Shown: positions 15,832 to 23,526 of the stretch, in pieces
Position numbering within the stretch: position 1 is the stretch's first letter
How the letters are laid out: the number at the start of each line of letters is the position of its first letter
Origin: Micrococcales bacterium
Lineage (GTDB): Bacteria > Actinomycetota > Actinomycetes > Actinomycetales > WQXJ01
Reading direction: 5' to 3'
Assembly: GCA_009781225.1 (NCBI GenBank)
Contig: WQYN01000007.1
Location: forward strand, 1-32,074
DNA length: 32,074 nucleotides
Notes under the pieces: model-generated
The model's database searches: none
What the model was told of the DNA's origin: nothing
The model's input: the letters and a program-made list of their open reading frames with translations, nothing else
Program-made: the position numbers and the translations under genes

Positions 15832-18090
15832 ATGAACGCAAAGACTGCTCGTGTCCTGTTCTCTTCTCTTCTTGTTGTCGCGCTGGGTGTGGTGTGCGCA
15901 CCGACGCTGGGGGCTGCTCCGGGTGTGTCACCGGGGTCGGGCACCCGTGAGGGGGGAACGCGGGTCAGTGGGATGATTCCCTCCCAGTTCGTTACGGTCG
16001 CCGGGAGCAGAGAGGTGGCGTACGCGCTCGATGACGAGGGCGCTGTTTGGGCGTGGGGAGACAACAACTCGGGTCGACTGGGAAACGGCACCACAAATCA
16101 CTCGACGAGGCCGACTCGGGTGAAGCCGTCCACGGGGACGCTTCCGGTGTTCACAGCAATCGCGGGGGGGAACCGCACCGGCTACGCGCTCGATGAGGAC
16201 GGCGGCGTCTGGGCTTGGGGCAACAACAGCGACGGCAAGCTGGGGAACGGTACCACAGACGAGGCGTGGAATCCGGTTCAGGTGAAGGCCGCCTCGGGGG
16301 ACCTCCCAGTGTTCACCGCAATCGCCGCCAGGTACAACACGGCATACGCCTTGGACAAGTGGGGCGAGATCTGGGCCTGGGGATACAACGGCCACGGTGA
16401 GTTGGGCAACGGCGGCACCGCGGGCCAAAAGAATCCGGTTCAGGTGACGGCCGACTCTGGGAGCCTCCCAGTGTTCACCGCGATCGCCGCAGGGAGATAC
16501 GCGGGGTACGCGTTGGACAAGTGGGGCGAGGTCTGGGCCTGGGGATACAACATGGACGGCCAGTTGGGCGACGGGACCACCTCGGACTCGTTGAATCCGG
16601 TTCAGGTGAAGGCCGCTGTCGGAGTACTGCCGGTGATCACCGCAATCGCCGCAGGAAACCACACAGGTTACGCGCTGGACAAGGACGGCGGGGTCTGGGC
16701 CTGGGGATACAACGGCAATGGCGAGTTGGGCAACGGCGGCACCACGAACTCGCTGGGAGCGGTTCGCGTTCAACCCGCGTCTGGGCCGCTCAGAGAGATG
16801 ACCGCGATCACCGCAGGCTCGTCCACGGGGTACGCGTTGGACAAAGACGGCGGCGTGTGGGCTTGGGGAGACAACACCTCGGGCCAGTTGGGAATCTACT
16901 CCTCGAGTCCCTGGATGCTGAGTGCCTTCAAGGTGAGGACCGCCTCCGGGGCACTGCCGGCAATCGCCGCGATCGGCGCCGGAGAGAACACAGGGTACGC
17001 GTTGGACAGGGACGGCGCCCTGTGGGCGTGGGGGGGTGGCGCCACTGGCCAGTTCGGAAACGGCGAATACTACCCTTCGGAAACTGCAGTCCAGGTGTCG
17101 GCGACCCTCGGGAAGGTGACTTTCGGAGGGGTTGAAGGGGAAAGCCCAGCCATCACAGGCAGGCAATGGTCAGCGACCACTCCGACAGGGTGCGGCCGAG
17201 TTCCGGTCGTGGTGACCTACGGTCTGGGCGAAGTGGCGGATCGGACTGCGACCGTGGGCACCTTTGACTTCGGGAAGCCGCCTTCGGTGACGGCTCAGCC
17301 TGGGTCAGGCAGGGTGGTCGCTGGTGGGACGTTCACGGCCACGGTGGGGGTGTCGGGAGATCCGGTGCCGGCGGTTCGCTGGCAGTCGCGGATCGGGGTT
17401 GGCGCGTGGGCGGATATTCCCGGAGTCACCGGCTTGACGTTGACGGCCCGGCCGACTGTTTCTACTGAATACCGCGCCGTGGCGACCAACTGCTGGTCGG
17501 AAGCCAATGCGTCGGCTTTTACCGCCTACTCAGCCACGGCCTCAGCGACCGTCGCCCCACCCAACCCGTTGCCTCCCCCCGACGCTCCGAAAGCCGCAGC
17601 GGTGGCGATGGCAATGAAGCAGGTGACGATGACGACCAAGACAAGTCTGAAGGTGGTCTCCCTGGTCTACCCGGTGGGTGTGAAGGCCAAGGTCTCGTGG
17701 ACCTCAAGCAAACCGAAGGTCGCCAAGGTCAACTCCTCGGGGAAGATCCAGGCCCTGAAACCTGGCCGCGCGGTGATCACGGCCAAGACCGAGAACGGCA
17801 AAACAGCCCGGTTGAAGGTGACCGTGGTAGCCAAGGCCGTCAAGGTAAAGGCGATCAAGGCCGCCAAGACCAGCACGATCAAGGTCAAGAAGGGCAAGTC
17901 GACCCGGCTGTCTGTCCAGCTGACCCCTGCAGGCAGCACCTTGACAAAGATGCCGACCTTCCTGTCCTCGAAACCCAAGGTCGCCTCTATCGATAAGACC
18001 GGCCTAATCACCGCCAAAGCCAAGGGCAAGACAACGATCACCGTCCGGCAAGCCGGCAAGAAGACCACCCTCCTCATCAACGTCACCTAG
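15832..18090 (+). CDS. Secreted RCC1-repeat protein with bacterial Ig-like domains
   Basis: A 752-residue exported protein. Residues 1-30 are a signal peptide (NAKTARVLFSSLLVVALGVV, then an Ala-rich cleavage region). Seven RCC1-type repeats of about 54 residues follow (roughly 45-425), each built on GYALDKDGGVWAWGYN, QLGNGTT, PVQV. These should close into a seven-bladed propeller. Next comes an Ig-like domain (about 475-575, GDPVPAVRWQ), then two Big_2-type domains (SSKPKVAKVNSSGKIQALKPG and SSKPKVASIDKTGLITAKAKG) with a very Lys-rich surface. There is no LPXTG anchor or transmembrane tail, so it is released or held by charge. It is a probable surface or adhesion protein; the ligand is unknown. 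Repeats are similar enough at DNA level to recombine. Confidence 0.9.
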   Translation: MNAKTARVLFSSLLVVALGVVCAPTLGAAPGVSPGSGTREGGTRVSGMIPSQFVTVAGSREVAYALDDEGAVWAWGDNNSGRLGNGTTNHSTRPTRVKPSTGTLPVFTAIAGGNRTGYALDEDGGVWAWGNNSDGKLGNGTTDEAWNPVQVKAASGDLPVFTAIAARYNTAYALDKWGEIWAWGYNGHGELGNGGTAGQKNPVQVTADSGSLPVFTAIAAGRYAGYALDKWGEVWAWGYNMDGQLGDGTTSDSLNPVQVKAAVGVLPVITAIAAGNHTGYALDKDGGVWAWGYNGNGELGNGGTTNSLGAVRVQPASGPLREMTAITAGSSTGYALDKDGGVWAWGDNTSGQLGIYSSSPWMLSAFKVRTASGALPAIAAIGAGENTGYALDRDGALWAWGGGATGQFGNGEYYPSETAVQVSATLGKVTFGGVEGESPAITGRQWSATTPTGCGRVPVVVTYGLGEVADRTATVGTFDFGKPPSVTAQPGSGRVVAGGTFTATVGVSGDPVPAVRWQSRIGVGAWADIPGVTGLTLTARPTVSTEYRAVATNCWSEANASAFTAYSATASATVAPPNPLPPPDAPKAAAVAMAMKQVTMTTKTSLKVVSLVYPVGVKAKVSWTSSKPKVAKVNSSGKIQALKPGRAVITAKTENGKTARLKVTVVAKAVKVKAIKAAKTSTIKVKKGKSTRLSVQLTPAGSTLTKMPTFLSSKPKVASIDKTGLITAKAKGKTTITVRQAGKKTTLLINVT

Positions 18091-18102
18091 GCCCCAAGTC
18101 GC

Positions 18103-18170
18103 CGAGTGCGAGGAATCCGACAATTGGGAACGCTGTCGCTGGCCCTGAATTGTCGGATTCCTCGCACTCG
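18103..18170. repeat. Palindromic repeat D (GATGACAGCG-loop family, inverted)
   Basis: Perfect 23-bp arms at 18103-18125 and 18148-18170 with a 22-base spacer. The spacer read on the minus strand contains GCGACAGCG, so the element is inverted relative to B, C and E. Stem and left flank (GCCGAGTGCGAGG) match element C. It begins 12 bp after the RCC1 gene stop. On the other side it abuts the truncated RES toxin reading frame after its NPP residues. Confidence 0.95.
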
Positions 18171-18173
18171 TTG

Positions 18174-18329
18174 CCGGGGGGGGTTCCAGCGGCCACCGAA
18201 CATGCGAGCCCCTTCGCCGGACAGCGGATCACGCCGGGCCGCCGTGTACCGAAACGCCTGACCGGACCAAGGTGTCGGGCCTATCCCGCTGACGGCGTTG
18301 AGAAGCTGCTCATTGATGCCGCTGGTCAA
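18174..18329 (-). pseudogene. Truncated RES-domain toxin
   Basis: The frame opens at an ATG at 18329 that overlaps the antitoxin stop (ATGA). It encodes about 52 residues including FRYTAARRDPLSGEGARMFG and GRWNPP. That is the N-terminal signature of RES toxins (SGEGAR-x-x-GGRWNPPG), which degrade NAD+. The rest, normally another 100 or more residues with the remaining active-site positions, is missing. The frame runs straight into palindrome D and stops at 18087. The toxin is therefore broken, with the palindrome at the junction. Confidence 0.8.
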
Positions 18330-18676
18330 GCGAACACTCCGTCAGCCATAGCCTCAATCAGGTTGAGCACGTCACGGTAGCGACCCTGCTTGATCAGTTC
18401 TGCAGGCTTCTCATGATCAAGACGCCGATGCGGAGAGAAGAACCACGAGTTGGCGTGATCCGGTGGAAGGACCTCGGCGAGTGCGTCAGCGACATACGCC
18501 AGCTCGAGGAGACGCTGCTTGTTCAACCGCTGAGGAACCACCTCGCCGCCCGTCCATCTCGCCACCGAGCGACCGGAGGCGTCAATGATCAATCCCACCT
18601 CGTCGGCAGTGAGTCCGAGGTGATCGATGGCGCCCGACACCCTCTCCGCCAACGCGCCAGTTCCGGCAGTGCCCAT
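18326..18676 (-). CDS. Xre/MbcA/ParS-type antitoxin of a RES module
   Basis: A 116-residue protein. The N-terminal helix-turn-helix-like part is LTADEVGLIIDASGRSVARW. The C-terminal toxin-binding part (DUF2384 type) holds FFSPHRRLDHEKPAELIKQ, GRYRDVLNLIEAMADGVFA. MbcA/Xre antitoxins of this build pair with RES toxins and block their NAD+ site; the remains of that toxin follow directly. The antitoxin is full length although its target is gone. It may survive as a regulator or as protection against incoming related toxins. GGTGA lies about 6 bases before the ATG. Confidence 0.88.
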   Translation of the reverse strand: MGTAGTGALAERVSGAIDHLGLTADEVGLIIDASGRSVARWTGGEVVPQRLNKQRLLELAYVADALAEVLPPDHANSWFFSPHRRLDHEKPAELIKQGRYRDVLNLIEAMADGVFA

Positions 18677-18689
18677 CGTTATGTCACCT

Positions 18690-18709
18690 TTCTGTCGTTC
18701 TTCTGTCGT
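18690..18709 (-). promoter_or_regulatory. Direct repeats upstream of the Xre antitoxin
   Basis: TTCTGTCGT occurs at 18690-18698 and 18701-18709, 11 bp apart, just upstream of the antitoxin ribosome site. One-turn spacing suits cooperative binding by the antitoxin. Autoregulation is inferred. Confidence 0.5.
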
Positions 18710-18769
18710 AAGTAGGCCAGACTCTCGGTGAGTTTGCGGGAGGATTCTGTCCCTCGAGGCCTGGAAGAG

Positions 18770-19105
18770 CTAACGGGCTATGCCGAGGAACACCAGGATC
18801 GCTCGCTCGACTTCGAGCATTGTCGCGGGTGGGATGGTGCCGCAACGTGTCCGAAGATTTGCCCTTGGGACGGTGTGCAGTTTGTCGGCCATCACAAACG
18901 ACTCTCGGTCCAGCCCAACCTGGTTGGTCGTGGGCAACGGGACGCGGGTGGGCGAGTCAACGAGTGTCGATGTCACCAGCGCCACCGTGACGAAGTCGCT
19001 GGCCTCGAAGAGATCGGATTGCACGATCAGTACGGGGCGTGGCTTCGATGACAGGCGCCCCGCGCCCCCGGCGAGTGTCCACACCTCGCCACGCACAATG
19101 CTCAC
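18770..19105 (-). CDS. MazF/PemK-family toxin (second locus)
   Basis: A 111-residue toxin opening VSIVRGEVWTLAGGAG. SSKPRPVLIVQSD is the PemK/MazF K/G-x-RPVLIV motif, followed by VTVALVTST and FVMADKLHTV. It is only distantly like the MazF at 7956: it has SKPRPV rather than RGTRPV and a longer first loop. It starts at a GTG (19105, or 19108) overlapping the antitoxin stop as GTGA. It probably cleaves mRNA; its target site is unknown. Confidence 0.88.
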   Translation of the reverse strand: MSIVRGEVWTLAGGAGRLSSKPRPVLIVQSDLFEASDFVTVALVTSTLVDSPTRVPLPTTNQVGLDRESFVMADKLHTVPRANLRTRCGTIPPATMLEVERAILVFLGIAR

Positions 19106-19323
19106 CACTCTTCTTCATCCCAGGTGCCAGTTGCGGCCAGGAACCTTGCCACGTCATCGTCGGCATCAGCTCGGTTCATCGCTAGGCACGCCTCACGGGC
19201 GCGAGCGGCAAACGCTTCGGTTCGCGCATCGGGCACCCACACGCGAACCTCGCGGTAGCCGCGCTCGTGCATCCGCGCCCTGTGGGCCGCCACCCGCTCT
19301 CGTGTCGTGGTCACGGTCGACAT
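19102..19323 (-). CDS. DUF3018 MazE-family antitoxin
   Basis: A 73-residue antitoxin with TTRERVAAHRARMHERGYREVRVWVPDAR, the hallmark of DUF3018 MazE-family antitoxins (basic helix, then R-x-V-x-V-W-V-P-D). An acidic toxin-binding C-terminus (ADADDDVARFLAATGTWDEEEW) follows. The ATG at 19323 has no clear ribosome site. It overlaps the toxin start and is on the same strand as the Xre antitoxin downstream. Three TA loci thus stand between tmk and holB, and a fourth lies at 7711. Confidence 0.9.
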   Translation of the reverse strand: MSTVTTTRERVAAHRARMHERGYREVRVWVPDARTEAFAARAREACLAMNRADADDDVARFLAATGTWDEEEW

Positions 19324-19394
19324 GTTACACCTAACGTCCCGCGCGGGTGTTGCCTGATGCCTCGGGTTTCGTTGGTGGCGAGATGTGGGTCGCG

Positions 19395-20156
19395 CTAGCC
19401 GACGGTGGGGCCGGCTTCGGGTCGCGTTGCTTGACTGGGGATGAGTTCGATGACGGGGCCGAGGAACGTGGGTTTGCGGCCAAACAACGTGGCGAGGGGC
19501 TCCTTGGTTCGCGCTGCAGTCTCCCGGATGTCTTGGCCGAGGTCAAAGCCCTTCCAACGTTCGGCGGCCACCCCGACCGCGTCGAGGCCAAGCCTGTCGG
19601 CCCCAAACAACGCCCGGTAAAGGTGGTACCGCTGGGTGACAATGACCAGTCGGCGCGCCTGGAACACCTCGCGCGCCCGGTAGATCGACTCCCAGGTCGA
19701 AAATCCCGCGAAATCCCGGTACACGTCGCCAGCTGGGACTCCCGCGTCGACCATGTACTGGCGCATCACCTCGACCTCGTTGTAGTCAAGGCGCGAGTTG
19801 TCGCCGGTCAGGAGGACCACGGGGGCAAGTCCAGCCTGGTACAGCTCGACGGCGGTGGCGAGGCGGTTCGTGAGCGTCACGCTCGGCTTACCATCTGGTG
19901 TGATCCCCGCGCCGAGCACGAGAATCGCGTCATACCCCGATCCAAAGCGCTCCCGAGCTTGGCTGGCTTCGTCGACAATGCGCCCCGTCGTTGAGCGCAC
20001 CACCCACAGGTTCAGCCCCGCGACCACCAGACACACCAGTCCCATCAAAGACGCAAGGACGATGACGGCCCTGCGGAAACGCCGGCCCCCTCGCCCCAGG
20101 CGCCACTCACCGCGCCCAGCCCACCACGCCGACAACCCCCGACGAATCGATCCCAC
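19395..20156 (-). CDS. SanA/YdcF-like DUF218 membrane-anchored protein
   Basis: A 253-residue protein with a short basic cytoplasmic segment, one transmembrane helix (AVIVLASLMGLVCLVVAGLNLW) and an outer DUF218 domain. Its motifs are DAILVLGAGI, SVTLTNRLATAVELY, PVVLLTGDN, STWESIYRAREVF and LVIVTQRYHLYRALF. The E. coli relative SanA affects envelope barrier and vancomycin sensitivity; the biochemical activity is unsettled. The GTG at 20156 is chosen because TAGCGT lies 7 bases upstream; the frame is open further but runs back toward the TcmP gene. It is divergent from TcmP by about 100 bp. Confidence 0.88.
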   Translation of the reverse strand: MGSIRRGLSAWWAGRGEWRLGRGGRRFRRAVIVLASLMGLVCLVVAGLNLWVVRSTTGRIVDEASQARERFGSGYDAILVLGAGITPDGKPSVTLTNRLATAVELYQAGLAPVVLLTGDNSRLDYNEVEVMRQYMVDAGVPAGDVYRDFAGFSTWESIYRAREVFQARRLVIVTQRYHLYRALFGADRLGLDAVGVAAERWKGFDLGQDIRETAARTKEPLATLFGRKPTFLGPVIELIPSQATRPEAGPTVG

Positions 20157-20254
20157 CCCCGGCACGCTACCAGCAGCCCTTCCGGCAACGCAGGAAGTGG
20201 CCAAATAGTCACTGCGGCTGCTTCCGTGTCCGTGGCTGCTGCGACACTCAACCC

Positions 20255-21397
20255 ATGACGAAAGAATCACAGCGAGCCCTGCTCGAAATCCAGCAGGCAC
20301 AGACAGCGTTCAAGCTTGCCATCCTCCGCGCCTACCTGGCACCGATGCTGGCGAAGGTGGCGCGTTTCGGCAAGCCGATCATGCTGATAGACGGCTTCGC
20401 CGGGACGGGGGCCTCCGGCACCGATCAAGGTTCAACCGCGATCATGCTCGAACACGCTCGGCGAGGCAGGTACAACGTTCCCGTCAAGGTCAGGGCAGTG
20501 GAACGCGACTTCGATCACTACGCGAAGCTCGAGGCGCTCACCGAGGCCGCGAGGCAAGGCGGGGCCGACGCGCTCGCGTGGCACGGGATGATCGAAGACC
20601 ATCTCTTCTCGCTGCTCAGGCAAGCCACGGGACATGCGCTCTTCCTCTTCCTTGATCCCTACGGAGCGCAGATCCCATTCGACTGCTTGGCCGGAGCGCT
20701 CGCGACACTTCGCGGAAACCGATACCCACCCACGGAGGTGCTGCTCAATGTCTCGGCGCCACTGATTTTTCGTGAGTTCGGCATTGTGGGAGATGAATGG
20801 ACCCCATCGAAGACGAAGAGGGCGGACCTTGCCCTTGGGGGGGTCTGGTGGCACGATGTGGCGCGTCGACTCGACTCCACGGCCGACAGGGTGCGGGAAG
20901 TGACCGAAGGGTACGCAAGACGACTCTGCTCGGCAACAGGAATGACGTGGCAGACCGTTCCGGTCTTCCGGCATCCCAGGCACGACGTACCCATCTACAA
21001 CCTTCTCTACGTGACACGGAGCAGTGACCACGGCCTTGCCACCTTCATCGACGCTGTGGGACGTGCTAGGCCCGATTACCTGGTCGCTGTCGAAGGGGAG
21101 GGGGACCTCACACTCTTCGGAGACAGTGGAGACTGGGCACGCGGCGAGGCGAAGCGCCAGCAGACCGCGACTCAGCCTCACATCGAGGAGAACCTTCGAA
21201 AGATCGCTGCACGTGGCGATGAGTTCCACCCGCTCTCGATTCCACAAGAGGTCTACGGCAACGCAACTGGAGTTGCGACCGGGACTCAGGTCGAAAGGGC
21301 CCTAAGGACACTGGTCGAGGCAGGAGAGCTCTGCCTTGTTAACAAGAAGGGCAGCAAGCACATCGAGGGCGTCTACGCCCGGGCAACGCGCGGGTAG
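20255..21397 (+). CDS. tcmP: Three-Cys-motif partner protein TcmP
   Basis: A 380-residue protein of the TcmP family. Diagnostic stretches are FKLAILRAYLAPML, IMLIDGFAGTGASG (like a methyltransferase motif I), VRAVERD, HALFLFLDPYG (position of a DPxG motif IV) and EVLLNVSAP. A winged-helix-like C-terminus (TQVERALRTLVEAGELCLVNKKG) follows. The fold is probably a SAM-type Rossmann; its reaction is unknown. Family members occur with Gp37/Gp68 three-Cys proteins, often near mobile DNA. Here that partner is the next gene, convergent and overlapping by 25 bp. GACACT lies 6 bases before the ATG and may be a leaderless -10. Confidence 0.9.
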   Translation: MTKESQRALLEIQQAQTAFKLAILRAYLAPMLAKVARFGKPIMLIDGFAGTGASGTDQGSTAIMLEHARRGRYNVPVKVRAVERDFDHYAKLEALTEAARQGGADALAWHGMIEDHLFSLLRQATGHALFLFLDPYGAQIPFDCLAGALATLRGNRYPPTEVLLNVSAPLIFREFGIVGDEWTPSKTKRADLALGGVWWHDVARRLDSTADRVREVTEGYARRLCSATGMTWQTVPVFRHPRHDVPIYNLLYVTRSSDHGLATFIDAVGRARPDYLVAVEGEGDLTLFGDSGDWARGEAKRQQTATQPHIEENLRKIAARGDEFHPLSIPQEVYGNATGVATGTQVERALRTLVEAGELCLVNKKGSKHIEGVYARATRG

Positions 21398-22122
21398 GGC
21401 ATCTCGCTCCAAGTGAGTCCATCGAGGATGCGGCCTTCGGTCTTGGGTGAGCGGCCACCCCACTGCTTGAAGAAGAACGGCACCTGATGGGCGAGGCAGT
21501 TGTCTCGGATGCCCCGTGCCCAGGAGATGTCCATCGGGCGCGCAGACATGCCAGATTCGCCCCCGGCGATGACCCAGTCGATGCCCTCCAGGCTGAGCGG
21601 GGACAGATCTCCGAGCAGGGGTTCGCAGGAGAGAAACCTCACGGCAGCGGGGATCTCGCGGAGCTGGTCAACCCGGTGAGCCTGGTCGAGGTCCTCGACC
21701 GAAACGCCGAACCACAGGTTCTCGGGCCAATCAAGCGACGATGCGAGCTTCCGGGCGCGGGCGGCCCTCTTGGTGAGGACCTGGTAGGTGTGTTGGGGGG
21801 TATCTCGGATCACGTCGATTATCTGATGGACGAAGCTGGTGGGAACCTTGGCGTGGAAGAGGTCCGACATCGAGTTTACGAACACCATCCGATGACCGGA
21901 CCAGGTGTAGGGCGCGTCGAGAGCGGCTGGGTGAATCGCGACTCCGAAGCCGGGCCCCGAGGTACGCGAGTCGCCGTCTGTCTGGTACTGCGGCGTCCCC
22001 ATCGCCTTGAGTCTGCGTGCCATGGTGAGCGCGTAGCAGTTGTCGCAGCCCGACGAGATTCGGTCACACCCGGTGACCGGGTTCCACGTCAGCTCGGTCC
22101 ACTCGATCCTCGTCTTCTTCAT
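21373..22122 (-). CDS. Gp37/Gp68-family three-Cys-motif protein (DUF5131)
   Basis: A 249-residue protein opening TRIEWTELTWNPVTGCDRIS. The motif C-x6-C-x2-C follows at residues 19-29 (GCDRISSGCDNCYA), reminiscent of radical-SAM cluster ligands but with different spacing. Later motifs VFVNSMSDLFH, TYQVLTKRA, WFGVSVE, FLSCEPLLG, WVIAGGESG and FFFKQWGG are family hallmarks and suggest a TIM-barrel-like strand order. An iron-sulphur cluster is plausible, not shown. GAGGAG lies 7 bases before the ATG. Despite the phage-derived family name, no phage genes surround it. Confidence 0.92.
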   Translation of the reverse strand: MKKTRIEWTELTWNPVTGCDRISSGCDNCYALTMARRLKAMGTPQYQTDGDSRTSGPGFGVAIHPAALDAPYTWSGHRMVFVNSMSDLFHAKVPTSFVHQIIDVIRDTPQHTYQVLTKRAARARKLASSLDWPENLWFGVSVEDLDQAHRVDQLREIPAAVRFLSCEPLLGDLSPLSLEGIDWVIAGGESGMSARPMDISWARGIRDNCLAHQVPFFFKQWGGRSPKTEGRILDGLTWSEMPYPRVARA

Positions 22123-22287
22123 CGGTCGCTCCTCGCATTCCTCTCGTCGTTCTCAGCCTGCCACGCCGAACACCCGGTTTGCCGGAGACCTCGCCGCTGA
22201 GTCAAGGGACGACCAGTATCACCGAAGGCGGGGACACGCCCCCAGGGATCGCCCCGCAACGGCGTGGTGGGTGTCTGTGGGTGGGGC

Positions 22288-22293
22288 TAGGGT
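22288..22293 (+). promoter_or_regulatory. Leaderless -10 for holB (TAGGGT-N6-ATG)
   Basis: TAGGGT ends 6 bases before the ATG at 22300, with no ribosome site between. The remaining 165 bp back to the Gp37/Gp68 start shows nothing else I can name. Confidence 0.55.
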
Positions 22294-22299
22294 GTCGGC

Positions 22300-23469
22300 A
22301 TGAGTGTGTGGGACGTGACGGTGGGGCAGGAGGAAGCGATTGCGCCGTTGCGGGCTGCGGCGGCTAGCGCGGAGGCGATGACACATTCGTGGCTGATCAC
22401 GGGGCCGCCGGGGTCGGGGCGGTCGGTGGCGGCTCGGGCGTTTGCGGCTGCCCTGCTGTGCGGGGAGGGTGGATGTGGGGAGTGTCACGACTGCGCGACC
22501 GTGGTGGGGGGGACGCATCCAGACGTCCGGGTGGTGGCGACGCGGAATGTGACGATTTCTATCGATGAGGTGCGAGAGCTGGTGACCCACTCGGCACGGC
22601 GACCGTCTCAGGGACGCTGGAGGATCGTCATCGTCGAAGATGCGGATCGGATGACGGAGCGGACGTCAAATGTGCTGCTCAAGGCGATTGAGGAACCGCC
22701 TGAGCACACGGTGTGGCTGCTGTGTGCGCCCAGCCCGCGTGACGTCATCGTCACTATTCGCTCGCGGTGTCGGCCGGTGGGGCTGCGGATTCCGGCAGTG
22801 GAGGCGGTCACGAGGCTGCTCGTTGAGCAGGACGGGGTCAGCGAGGAGCAGGCGCGGGCGATGGCGATGGCGGCTCAATGCCACATCGGGATGGCGCGGC
22901 GGCTGGCTACGGACCCGGCGGCTCGCGAGCGGCGCGACCAGGTGTTGGCGTTTCCGGGCCACGCCTCGTCGGTGGGGGGAGCGGTGATCGCGGCGGGAGA
23001 GTTGGTGGACATGGCGAAGTCCGAGGCGGAACAGCGGTCTCGGGAGCAGGAGGAAACGGATGCGGCGGCGGTGCTGCATGCCCATGGATTGGAGGCGGGC
23101 GAGACGATTCCGGCGCGGATGCGCTCACAGCTGGCACAGTTCAAGGCGGACAAGGATGAGGTTCGGAAGCGGACTACGCGGATGCAGCGTGACATCCTCG
23201 ACCGGGCGTTGTTGGACTTGATGGCGTTCTATCGGGACGTGGTCTCGGTTCAGGCGCGGTCCGGGGTGGACCTGATCAACGCGAGCCACACGGAGGATGT
23301 GATGCAGGCGGCTGGGGTTTCCACGTTGGGGGCGACGCTGCGGTGTCTTGAGGTGATCGAGGAGGCTCGCGAGCGTCTGGCGGCGAACGTGGCTCCGGCA
23401 TTGGCGCTGGAAGCGATGGGGGTCGGGATCGCGCTGGCGGGAACTCCGCGGGCTCACCAGCCAGCTTGA
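22300..23469 (+). CDS. holB: DNA polymerase III delta-prime subunit
   Basis: A 389-residue clamp-loader subunit. WLITGPPGSGRSVAARAFA is a P-loop with Arg in place of the catalytic Lys, normal for delta-prime, which does not hydrolyse ATP. The zinc site is CGEGGCGECHDC. Next are ISIDEVRELV, WRIVIVEDADRMTERTSNVLLKAIEEPP and the sensor TIRSRCRPV. The C-terminal collar domain follows. It loads the sliding clamp together with DnaX and HolA. The last 28 bp before the stop separate two copies of a 36-bp repeat, so the C-terminal residues (TPRAHQPA) come from a rearranged end. Confidence 0.95.
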   Translation: MSVWDVTVGQEEAIAPLRAAAASAEAMTHSWLITGPPGSGRSVAARAFAAALLCGEGGCGECHDCATVVGGTHPDVRVVATRNVTISIDEVRELVTHSARRPSQGRWRIVIVEDADRMTERTSNVLLKAIEEPPEHTVWLLCAPSPRDVIVTIRSRCRPVGLRIPAVEAVTRLLVEQDGVSEEQARAMAMAAQCHIGMARRLATDPAARERRDQVLAFPGHASSVGGAVIAAGELVDMAKSEAEQRSREQEETDAAAVLHAHGLEAGETIPARMRSQLAQFKADKDEVRKRTTRMQRDILDRALLDLMAFYRDVVSVQARSGVDLINASHTEDVMQAAGVSTLGATLRCLEVIEEARERLAANVAPALALEAMGVGIALAGTPRAHQPA

Positions 23470-23505
23470 GCTGGAAGCGATGGGGGTGGGGATTGCGCTG
23501 GCGGG
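23406..23505 (+). repeat. 36-bp direct repeat, 64-bp period, across the holB stop
   Basis: Bases 23406-23441 recur at 23470-23505 with two differences. The first copy is inside holB (LEAMGVGIALAG), the second starts one base after its stop. A 64-bp offset is not a multiple of three, so the second copy is out of the holB frame. The original gene may have continued through what is now copy 2. Confidence 0.92.
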
Positions 23506-23526
23506 GGTGGAGGTGAGGGGTCCTTG

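Noticed and set aside
15928-17166. 412-codon minus-strand frame
   Set aside because: It mirrors the RCC1 repeats, has no domain, and its apparent periodicity comes from the opposite strand.
18103-18170. Palindrome D as an ordinary rho-independent terminator of the RCC1 gene
   Set aside because: The spacer is 22 bases and no T-run follows; the same element occurs inside hrpA, so termination is not its general role.
21373-22122. Prophage remnant, because of the Gp37/Gp68 family name
   Set aside because: No phage structural, lysis or integrase genes are nearby; the family is widespread in bacterial chromosomes with TcmP.
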